Source of the DNA: Chitinophagales bacterium
GTDB lineage: Bacteria > Bacteroidota > Bacteroidia > Chitinophagales > Chitinophagaceae
Assembly: GCA_020636495.1 (NCBI GenBank)
Contig: JACJXQ010000001.1
Location: 1 to 11,508 of the forward strand
DNA length: 11,508 nt
Reading direction: 5' to 3'
The notes beneath the pieces are model-generated. The model was not told the DNA's origin, did not search any database, and worked only from the letters and a program-made list of their open reading frames with translations. Numbering within the stretch: the first letter of the stretch is position 1; every line of letters starts with the position of its first letter. The position numbers were made by a program, and so were the translations under genes. This document shows positions 6,401 to 10,751 of this stretch, piece after piece.

Positions 6401-8958
6401 GTAGTGGTAGCCGGATCGGTAGCACTTAAAAATGGGGTATAATAATACGTACCTGCTGTTGTTGGTGCGGCAACAGATAAAGGGGTTCCCGAACCTTCAA
6501 AATTTGCCGTACTGATTTGTGTAGAACTTGTGATAGGTGCAGTACCGGAAGCCCAACCGATTTGTGGTGGTGGTCCGTTTAATACCGGATTATTTACACT
6601 CAAACTAATATTCGCTGGTGCGCCGTCCACACAATAAGCATAAGATGCCGAAGTAGTACCTACCTCATCGGAACAAGTATTGGTACAAGTGGTAGGGTCT
6701 GGAGCAGTAACAGTACCACTCATACTACAACCATTTACATCCAAAATGGTAATATTGTGTGTGATGTTATCGGCAAGTAGCGTACCTACGGTAAATGTAG
6801 TGCTGCTGAAACTTCCTACCGATAAGCCATCATACAAGACTTCGTAAGGAGCTTCGCCATCGGTAAGCACTACATCAAAGGTGTATTTTCCCGCACCCAG
6901 ACAAGCGGAAGGCGTAATGCTGGTTATTGCAGGACCTATTCTTACTTCAAACGGTACACGAATGGTCATAATACAGTCTAAAGACATAGGTTTAGCAATA
7001 TCTGTTACAGAGCAAGATTCTGTTAGAAAATTTCCAGTAGCATAGGCTTGCTCTCTCAATTGTAATTCTAAATAACCTATATCGCCTGCCGCCAAAGTCG
7101 CTGTAATACCGCCATCAATAATGGAATATTGCATGGTTGTTCCGTTAATATTTACATCAATGTAAGAACCTCTGTCATTACTCGAAGTAAAAGGTCCCGG
7201 GTCTTGATAAACAAGTGTTCCATTGATATTTTCATCCACCCACAAATTTTGGTAATTTTCATTATTATCAAATCCTATTGAGACTGTTCCTGCATTACAG
7301 ATATAAATTTTCTCCCCAAAATCTCCTTGTAGTGGTGCTGTCATGTCATATAGCGGGCCCAAATTATAGTCCACGCCATCCACCGTTAAAATATATGCCG
7401 AATGTGTATTTTCAATTCCAGGGGTTGGTGTATCATCTACAATCCAGTCGCCATCTACAAAAGCCCAAGAGGAAGAACAGGCATTTTCAGTCGTAATATT
7501 AGGCATTTCACTATCGTAAAAAGCACTACCCAAAGCGGGAAACGAGTAAGTAATATTAGAAGTAGCACAACCTACTACGGTAGCGGTTGTAGCTGAGCCG
7601 TTGTTGTTTCCAGTAATGCCCACATCTTGTCCACCTTGCCATACTACGGCATAAACAGGATTGGTAGTATTACCTGTTCCATCAAAAAGGGCAAGTTGTT
7701 CTCCGCTTCTACTATTAAGGATAAAGTTGGGATAAACAGTACCCGTTCCATCAGGACAAGTAGAGGTTACCGTAGAACCCGAATAATAACCTGCTTGATA
7801 CAACAAATTCACATCAATATCATACTCTGTTCCTTGCCCGATAGGAATAGTATTGGCTGGATTTGGAGCTAAATCTGTATGCGTAATCGTTCCTGCACCA
7901 GCTCCGGGGTCTGCATTATCACAGTTTGGACAAGAAGCAAACGCATCCACGCCAATGGTTAAATATTGCCCTGCACCTATGGTAGTTCCTGCCGGAAAAA
8001 TAATTGCCCAGTCACCATCGGTAAGTACGTAGCAGCTCATATCTATGTCCGAAGTGGTAGGATTATAGAGCTCAACCCATTCGGAAGATCCTTGTCCGTC
8101 ACCAGAGCCATTGTCGGCGGCTATTTCGGTGATATACACTGTGCATTGAGGTGATACAGTATAACTAACGTCAGCATTACTTAAAGTCCCATTGTCAGCA
8201 CTTGCGGAAAGGGTATAATCACCTGAAGTTTGATTTAATGTAAAAGAGGCACAGCCTGTGACGGCTGATGCTGTTACAGGGCTACCTTCAACATCTAAAG
8301 TTATTATACCTGTATAAGAAGTAACATTTGTACCACTACCTACACACTGCAAACAAACGGTAATATTAAAATCTGTATTGGCAGCAATACAGCCAGATGG
8401 TTGAGAAATAACAAGTTCATAAGGGCTAGGATAGTTTTCAGTAGTAACAGTTTCTGAGCCTTGCCCTACAGTTGGTGTACCAGCACTTACAAATGTTCCT
8501 GAAGAATTAAATGTCTGTGCATTACAATCCCCATTAGCCGTTGCTGTATTATAAGTAACTGTATTAACCGTGTTACCACAATTATCCACCAAGTTTATTG
8601 TTTCTCCTGTATTGTTGAGTCCATCAGACACATCAAAAATTTGCGTTCCGCCAGGTATTGCATAGCCGCAAGTACCAATATTAGTCGCATTTATTCCTAC
8701 GACAATATACTCGCCAGAGGCTATTGTCGTTCCACCAGCAAAAGTATGTGAAGTACCAGTAGTAAGTTGCCAACCACTAATATCTACCGTATTGGCATAA
8801 GCATTGAATATCTCTAAATATTCACAATCAGCATCGGCACCCTGTGCTCCACAAGGATTATAGGATAGCTCTGAAATATAAATTTGCCCCCAACTTGTGT
8901 AGGACAAAAAGAAAAGTATAACAAAACTTATAATGCTTCTCAATGTAAAAGTTTTCAT
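1..8958 (-). CDS. Giant secreted modular adhesin-like protein with lamin-tail domains, C-terminus beyond window
   Basis: One frame is open from the ATG at 8956-8958 to base 1, giving at least 2986 residues; I read the triplets across it and found no stop. Residues 1-25 (MKTFTLRSII... ending SWGQ) form a Sec signal peptide. Then come a lamin-tail-like domain (about 26-140), an Ig-like stretch, a second lamin-tail-like domain (about 272-516), Cys-containing Ig-like modules to about 1148, and a repeat-rich body. The body holds a repeated ~340-residue module (1149-1503 and 2385-2711), two 108-residue units (1667-1774, 2175-2282) around five 80-residue units (1775-2174), an Ig_7-like domain (about 2833-2918) and the start of a flavobacterial-type repeat (ACDSYILPVL, from about 2922). 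No catalytic motif is visible. Role as surface adhesin or matrix protein is inferred from family style; a type IX sorting domain is expected past the left edge but not seen. The gene starts 35 bp after its upstream neighbour, so co-transcription is likely. Confidence 0.93.
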   Translation of the reverse strand, partial: MKTFTLRSIISFVILFFLSYTSWGQIYISELSYNPCGAQGADADCEYLEIFNAYANTVDISGWQLTTGTSHTFAGGTTIASGEYIVVGINATNIGTCGYAIPGGTQIFDVSDGLNNTGETINLVDNCGNTVNTVTYNTATANGDCNAQTFNSSGTFVSAGTPTVGQGSETVTTENYPSPYELVISQPSGCIAANTDFNITVCLQCVGSGTNVTSYTGIITLDVEGSPVTASAVTGCASFTLNQTSGDYTLSASADNGTLSNADVSYTVSPQCTVYITEIAADNGSGDGQGSSEWVELYNPTTSDIDMSCYVLTDGDWAIIFPAGTTIGAGQYLTIGVDAFASCPNCDNADPGAGAGTITHTDLAPNPANTIPIGQGTEYDIDVNLLYQAGYYSGSTVTSTCPDGTGTVYPNFILNSRSGEQLALFDGTGNTTNPVYAVVWQGGQDVGITGNNNGSATTATVVGCATSNITYSFPALGSAFYDSEMPNITTENACSSSWAFVDGDWIVDDTPTPGIENTHSAYILTVDGVDYNLGPLYDMTAPLQGDFGEKIYICNAGTVSIGFDNNENYQNLWVDENINGTLVYQDPGPFTSSNDRGSYIDVNINGTTMQYSIIDGGITATLAAGDIGYLELQLREQAYATGNFLTESCSVTDIAKPMSLDCIMTIRVPFEVRIGPAITSITPSACLGAGKYTFDVVLTDGEAPYEVLYDGLSVGSFSSTTFTVGTLLADNITHNITILDVNGCSMSGTVTAPDPTTCTNTCSDEVGTTSASYAYCVDGAPANISLSVNNPVLNGPPPQIGWASGTAPITSSTQISTANFEGSGTPLSVAAPTTAGTYYYTPFLSATDPATTTIDANCQDYGNPIRVDVAEAISIVNATPICSESGEDYYVILQVSGGQPSVDAAADYIITSSVGGVVAVETASNTFSVGPFPTTGAWDITVGDGVCANAATNGTSPGCCPACLAGAEFADTTYACDGLSRLDLDAYADLTLVNEYPANAVLNWTFVVNSGAPIVDMTDLTSVNITHSGVGCDAENVTFTLTIDCVSDPNLDLIAGTHTVYVYPTLDATDIVDGSTTCSAEVTPVVACAGLISITYDADGVDPWDNLASSPNTNDGETVYYEIRYTDPNANCFYRGSYIIGGCCEAGVGTIASNCSVYCAEDMNLDITPTFTAPTTNPADYVYAYIITDLAGNIISVQGTGSTPPATVDISILANNASFNVYAVHYLIADDPVTGAANISNIQTAIANGDCVELTGPLAFDILSPITLTAMASCTGAGGVAAADGEYYIAVTAVSGGSPNYEISVQGEADPAQVFSGTTLYFGPYTHSGTGLGTKTLLITDDNDMNGSCSDCTATYEVLEALCPIAENSCDCTNQPNSGTLIAQSSPGTFNTDGYTQVYVLVENDGTYNGAALAVGTVIDANHTGLFDMLENGDYQVYAVNVLDGDVAALESALLGATGTLLSVDADVSDNDNIANLVAMVAPYDILCYTQSFADFTINCNCCVADAGNIVRPTGGVIDATTGNQTICLGDDLGAFTNVYTIVAAGVSDETDPGTTDYETTFLLTNTAGEILQIVPGGDFDFSTLAVGTYDVYVLNYATANTPNTVAAYLAALAAPANISEIVSDDDDTSSLAGTAPGTGTYCLDLAHLDDDDIDANSDAVQVTIVPLPIANAVVLEQCDDDTNSGNSMGFNLNASEDASNSINVNGVDVDNSGDATTGGLTVTYHTSLAEAEAGTNALNPTNPYLGTDGEIIYVRVEDVNGCYVTSTVTLNILPLPILVAQTPEICADANPYDLTSLESAMTGAAGSFAYAEGGVAVADATSYTAVDGAVVEVTFTDGTTGCENTTTITFTVNPLPILVAQTPEICVDANPYDLTSLESSITSDAGIFAYAEGGVAVADPTNYTAVDGAVVEVTFTDGTTGCENTTTITFTVNPLPILVAQTPEICVDANPYDLTSLESSITGDAGSFAYAEGGVAVADASNYTALDGAVVEVTFTDGTTGCENTTTITFTVNPLPILVAQTPEICVDANPYDLTSLESSITGDVGSFAYAEGGVAVADASNYTALDGAVVEVTFTDGTTGCENTTTITFTVNPLPILVAQTPEICVDANPYDLTSLEGSITGDAGSFAYAEGGTAVVDPTSYTALDGAVVDVTFTDSTTGCENTTTITFTVNPLPIANAVILEQCDDDTNSGNSMGFNLNASEDAGNSINVNNVDVDNSGDATTGGLTVTYHTSLADAESGTNAINPTNPYLGMDDEVLYVRVADGNGCYATTTVTLNILPAIQILATAICTTDGTTPVTGTTYYVAVSSVTGGNGGDYDVSIGATTQTFTGSTLYFGPFNYVNGAATQTVMAVDAGIVSAACSASIEVTEIDCEAPCVLSPGTILLQCTSYCAEETTATVTNSFIPPATGATNNTYAYVITDASGNILSVQNGISGNPPSSLDINGLTNTSDYILYGVYYVTADNPVTGALTITDINNAIAAGACGVVTAPQPFSILAPIQITAVATCTGSVADNEYYVAVSAISGGTAPYEVTVGTQPMQVFNGTTLYFGPFTHSGTGLATQTITVTDDNDTNGSCIDCMGTTEVIETLCGFTPCDCSNPASPTGAVFAQSVPGSFNINGYTQIYVLIDDTGGIMMYNNTGLFTGLSNGNYSIYAFNVLDADVAALTVGFTVGAPITDFDTDAEYLGLCYEVSTPNPQVVACDCTSCPTITAITNPIPMCEGDSFDLTASGLSNMALTLNGEADYGINFVHFGTDVALPADVYTGGTLLGNVANGSLMGTDPNQTADLLGIGASLTAGTYQICAILDALPSDTNCRPSACTSITIYAIPLAPTAMGTTYCEGTTINNVTATGEAGAMFNWYTDAALTTNVAGAQVAGTNDEIFIPQGFIGIETVYVTQTLNGCESPATQVDVEVIAAPVADAPSNVVACDSYILPVLSAGNNYYTGSGGTGTMLAAGTSITSSQTIYVYAETGTVPNCYAEN
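826..1806 (-). repeat. Large protein module, copy 2 (sub-blocks a-b-c)
   Basis: Residues 2385-2711 repeat the order seen at 4450-5514: TSYCAEETTAT, YAYVITDASGNILSVQ and YVTADNPVTGALTI; then EYYVAVSAISGG, VFNGTTLYFGPFTHSGTG and TDDNDTNGSC (1177-1449); then GYTQIYVLIDD, TGLFTGLSNGNYSIYAFNVL and DADVAALTVG. It is about 28 residues shorter than copy 1 because of losses in sub-block c. Identity to copy 1 is moderate at protein and DNA level, so this is an older duplication than the tandem array between the copies. Confidence 0.8.
1831..2109 (-). repeat. Extra solo copy of sub-block b
   Basis: Residues 2284-2376 contain TTYYVAVSSVTGG, TFTGSTLYFGPFNYVNG and ATQTVMAVDAG, matching the b sub-blocks at 4870-5160 and 1177-1449. 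Sub-blocks a and c do not accompany it; it sits directly between the second 108-residue unit and module copy 2. It shows that b can be duplicated on its own. Confidence 0.75.
2113..2436 (-). repeat. 108-residue unit B, flanking the tandem array
   Basis: Residues 2175-2282 begin PLPIANAVILEQCDDDTNSG and end with NGCYATTTVTLNIL. This is the same length as unit A and about 87% identical to it at protein level (counted by eye). Long DNA runs are shared, such as the stretch around 2260-2320 against 3784-3840. It follows the fifth 80-residue unit directly, in frame. Confidence 0.85.
2437..3636 (-). repeat. Five 240-bp (80-residue) tandem units
   Basis: The units in translation order are 3397-3636, 3157-3396, 2917-3156, 2677-2916 and 2437-2676. 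Each encodes PLPILVAQTPEICxDANPYD, then LTSLESxITGDAGSFAYAEG, GxAVxDxxxYTAxDGAVVEV and TFTDGTTGCENTTTITFTVN. The period is exactly 240 bp with no indels, so the frame is kept. Each unit has two cysteines, EIC near the start and GCEN near the end, which could form a disulphide across the sandwich. The units at 2677-2916 and 2917-3156 differ at about 5 bases, with one amino-acid change (V/A in SITGD-V/A-GS). The outer units are more diverged. The likely fold is an Ig-like/HYR-type domain acting as a stalk spacer. Confidence 0.93.
3637..3960 (-). repeat. 108-residue unit A, flanking the tandem array
   Basis: Residues 1667-1774 begin PLPIANAVVLEQCDDDTNSG, continue with GFNLNASEDASNSINVNG and TYHTSLAEAEAGTNALNPTN, and end with NGCYVTSTVTLNIL. 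The LEQCDDDxxxG...FNL pattern is a familiar repeat in giant Bacteroidota surface proteins. By eye it differs from the partner at 2113-2436 at about 14 of 108 residues, with no length change. Confidence 0.85.
3961..4449 (-). other. 'AdAG...itD' type beta module between repeats
   Basis: Residues about 1504-1666 read VADAGNIVRPTGG, QTICLGDD, TTFLLTNTAGEILQIVPGGD, FDFSTLAVGTYDVYVLNYAT, then a C/D-rich end TYCLDLAHLDDDDIDANSDA. The layout (Cys, gD, then f.lTn..GeIl.i....dFd....GtY.vyvlny, ending yCldL) matches a repeat I recall from Saprospiraceae extracellular proteins. It is a single copy here, distantly like sub-blocks a and c of the neighbouring module. The acidic run could bind calcium; that is inference only. 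Confidence 0.6.
4450..5514 (-). repeat. Large protein module, copy 1 (sub-blocks a-b-c)
   Basis: Residues 1149-1503. Sub-block a contains SNCSVYCAED, YAYIITDLAGNIISVQ and YLIADDPVTGAANI; sub-block b (4870-5160) contains EYYIAVTAVSGG, VFSGTTLYFGPYTHSGTG and TDDNDMNGSC; sub-block c contains GYTQVYVLVEND, TGLFDMLENGDYQVYAVNVL and DGDVAALESAL. The same order recurs at 826-1806. The 'itD..GnIl' strand is a theme I recall from many Saprospiraceae secreted proteins. Function is unknown; the fold is presumably an all-beta repeat. Confidence 0.8.
7411..8145 (-). other. Second, longer lamin-tail-like domain
   Basis: Residues about 272-516 again show the LTD signature: VYITEIAADNG, then SSEWVELYNPTTSDIDMSCY, IIFPAGTTIGAGQYLTIG, and further down SRSGEQLALFD and the closing DDTPTPGIEN that typically ends such domains. 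It carries a longer insert than the first copy, with CPNCDN and CPDG cysteine pairs. The two LTDs are clearly diverged from each other, so the duplication is old. Confidence 0.75.
8539..8883 (-). other. First lamin-tail-like (LTD) domain
   Basis: Residues about 26-140 follow the lamin-tail pattern: a first strand IYISELSYNP, then EYLEIFNAYANTVDISGWQL, then a TFAGGTTIASGEYIVVG segment and a later GETINLVDNCGNTVNTVTY strand. The E-x-x-E-I-x-N and D-I-S-G-W-x-L elements are the recognisable core. Bacterial LTDs are Ig-like folds in secreted or surface proteins; their ligand here is unknown. Confidence 0.8.
8884..8958 (-). other. Signal peptide of the giant protein
   Basis: The first 25 codons encode a basic start (MKTFTLR), a hydrophobic core (SIISFVILFFLSY) and a polar end (TSWGQ). 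Cleavage probably falls next to the Gly-Gln pair, as is common in Bacteroidota exported proteins. This supports both the choice of start codon and Sec-dependent export. Confidence 0.85.
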
Positions 8959-8993
8959 AGTATATATTGTTTTTAATTTTCTCTTTTGTATTT
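8959..8993 (-). promoter_or_regulatory. 35-bp leader between the two complete starts
   Basis: Only 35 bp separate the TAA of the 524-residue gene from the ATG of the giant gene. On the coding strand it is almost entirely A/T with an AAAAGAGAAAAT stretch and no clear Shine-Dalgarno sequence, as usual in Bacteroidota. There is no hairpin or promoter of note, so the giant gene is probably transcribed from the promoter upstream of its neighbour. Confidence 0.5.
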
Positions 8994-10568
8994 TTAAAAC
9001 TCATTTACGGTACAGCCTGCTGCATTGGTGTAAACTGCGCAGTCTGTAGGTGTAGTAGGTGTAACAACAAAATTACTGTACAAACCGGGTGCACGATTTA
9101 GAATACTCAATGTCCCTCCGGTTGAGGTAAGTCCGGTTAAGGTGGTAGTGGTGCTACCATTAAAGGTGTAGGTCACATCATAAGTGCCGTCCGGCAAATC
9201 TGTTATATTGCAAATGCCGTCTTCGGCATCGCAGGCTTGCTCGGCAACACAGCTTACGCCAATAGGTGCACAACCTGCTTGTGCCGCCGCAGCTTCATCT
9301 AAAATATTGAAAGTTGTAGTATAATATGTGCCTGCTGTTTCCGGGTCTCGAATAGTAGCAGGAAAATCTCCGCCACAGTAATTCACATCTGTTTCGGTGT
9401 ATAGTTCAAGTACATACGTTCCGGGTCCATCTATAGCTACCTCAGGATTTGTTCCCGAACAATCTAATAAATCTACCCCAGGCGTAGCTCCGCCGTAGCG
9501 TGTTTGCCAGCGTTGCTGCGTTTGACAACCGCTACTTTGACAAGAACCACCATTGGGAAATACAGTAATATAACTACTACCCGGACAATTATCTACACCG
9601 GAATAAGGCGTAACACTTATATCCGAACCAATACCTGCCGTTCCTAAGGCTATATTGTCAAAAGCCGGAGGAGCCGTACCTGCTTTATACACACGATAAT
9701 AGATTCTTGCACCACTTACATCTGCATCACAATCATTGCGTTTCATTGTATTCACTTCCCCGCCATCTAAAGTAAGTGTTCCATTCGGGCAAAAACCATT
9801 CGGTGGAAAACTGGCGATAGATACGCACGCAGGGTCGTACAAAAAGTCAAAATCGTGTAATGAGCCGGGCAACGCCGGATTCCCTGGTTGAAACTTACCT
9901 AAATCTAAAAACAAGCCATTGAGAATAACCATGGTTCTGTACACATCGGCATCTCCAATATTGATGTATTCCAATTGGCCTGGACTATCTAATGCTATAT
10001 TATTTAAAGGGTCTGGCGGATTACAACTACCAGCCACGCCGGGATAATACGGCGATGGCGTATTGTATATCCACGTAGCTATTGCAGTATTAGTAGTGTA
10101 ATCGCCACTTACACAGTCGCACTGTATTTCTACCGAATACCGCCCATTGGGTAACTGTGGGTTACAAGTATTTAAGTTCGCGACATAAACGTCATCGTTA
10201 GTACCACCTAAATCACTTAGATACGTGCCATTTACGATACAAACAGGCTCGGAAGCTACTAAACTCTGCGGATCTCCGTTGGGAGACATTCCCCGTACTA
10301 TCACTCTACATTTACTGCCCTGCCCTGCTCCTGTGGTTCCTACACCACTACAGTCCGTACCATCTACATATACGCGCCAGTTTATCCACATATTGCTTGC
10401 GCCATTGCTTACGCACTCCCCAAAAAGCGGTGTACCGCCTCCTTGGTCTCCGGCAAATGAGTTATTTCCGGCATCTGAGTTATGTCCTATAAACAGTGCT
10501 TGTGCTTGAACAACTCCGGTAAAAAATAAAATAAAAGAAATTATAGCAAACGGCTTAATTATTTTCAT
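8994..10568 (-). CDS. Exported 524-residue beta-module protein, unknown function
   Basis: Complete ORF, ATG at 10566-10568 and TAA at 8994-8996. Residues 1-23 form a signal peptide (MKIIKPFAII, hydrophobic core, VVQAQ) with cleavage at about AQ-A. The mature protein has many cysteines in pairs (ECV, CDC, CAPIGVSC, ACDAEDGIC), suggesting disulphides outside the cytoplasm. Residues 50-170 form a beta-rich first module (INWRVYVDGTDCSG...NGRYSVEIQCDC). Residues 265-422 (LDGGEVNTMKRNDCD, IYYRVYKAGTAPPAFDNIAL, QQRWQTRY, GPGTYVLELYTETD, TYYTTTFNIL) resemble an N-terminal module I recall from large Bacteroidota adhesins. Residues 450-510 (GTYDVTYTFNGSTTTTLTGL, APGLYSNFVV) look like one Ig-like adhesin repeat. 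It then stops at CTVNEF with no type IX sorting domain or lipobox, so its final location is unclear. It could be a partner or a shortened paralogue of the giant protein. Confidence 0.88.
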   Translation of the reverse strand: MKIIKPFAIISFILFFTGVVQAQALFIGHNSDAGNNSFAGDQGGGTPLFGECVSNGASNMWINWRVYVDGTDCSGVGTTGAGQGSKCRVIVRGMSPNGDPQSLVASEPVCIVNGTYLSDLGGTNDDVYVANLNTCNPQLPNGRYSVEIQCDCVSGDYTTNTAIATWIYNTPSPYYPGVAGSCNPPDPLNNIALDSPGQLEYINIGDADVYRTMVILNGLFLDLGKFQPGNPALPGSLHDFDFLYDPACVSIASFPPNGFCPNGTLTLDGGEVNTMKRNDCDADVSGARIYYRVYKAGTAPPAFDNIALGTAGIGSDISVTPYSGVDNCPGSSYITVFPNGGSCQSSGCQTQQRWQTRYGGATPGVDLLDCSGTNPEVAIDGPGTYVLELYTETDVNYCGGDFPATIRDPETAGTYYTTTFNILDEAAAAQAGCAPIGVSCVAEQACDAEDGICNITDLPDGTYDVTYTFNGSTTTTLTGLTSTGGTLSILNRAPGLYSNFVVTPTTPTDCAVYTNAAGCTVNEF

Positions 10569-10751
10569 AGTTTTTAGTATTAAGGTAACAAATAAAATCC
10601 AAAAAAATCGAATTAGGACACACTTCTGTTTCTAATTCCAAGTTTTTGCTCAAATTTAAACATAAAAAAACTATTTCTAACAAGAAATATAGTATTTTTT
10701 CGGTTATTTGTCTTAAAAATAATATTCATTTAATATATTAAAAATTACTAT
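10569..10751 (-). promoter_or_regulatory. AT-rich intergenic region with Bacteroidota-type promoter
   Basis: This 183-bp stretch is strongly AT-rich and non-coding. On the minus strand it contains TAAATTTG at 10651-10658, a perfect match to the TAnnTTTG element of Bacteroidota sigma-ABfr promoters. A TTG at 10681-10683 lies 22 bp upstream, slightly farther than the usual spacing. The predicted transcript would have a leader of roughly 75 bases before the ATG at 10568 and would cover the 524-residue gene and the giant gene. Element matches in AT-rich DNA can arise by chance. Confidence 0.45.
10664..10689 (-). terminator. Possible weak intrinsic terminator of the SdrD-like gene
   Basis: On the minus strand a 6-bp stem TATTTC / GAAATA (arms 10684-10689 and 10672-10677) with a 6-base loop is followed by G and then seven T (10664-10670). 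It lies about 60 bp after the upstream stop codon. The stem is all A-T but for one pair, so it is weak, and it overlaps the putative -33 element. Confidence 0.3.

Noticed and set aside
1..8958. Diversity-generating retroelement target or phase-variable switch in the giant gene
   Set aside because: I see no reverse transcriptase, template repeat, invertible inverted repeats or homopolymer tract that would switch the frame.
10225..10509. Plus-strand 94-residue Pro-rich ORF
   Set aside because: It is antisense to the signal peptide and first module of the 524-residue protein, which has a clear start, signal peptide and spacing to its neighbour.
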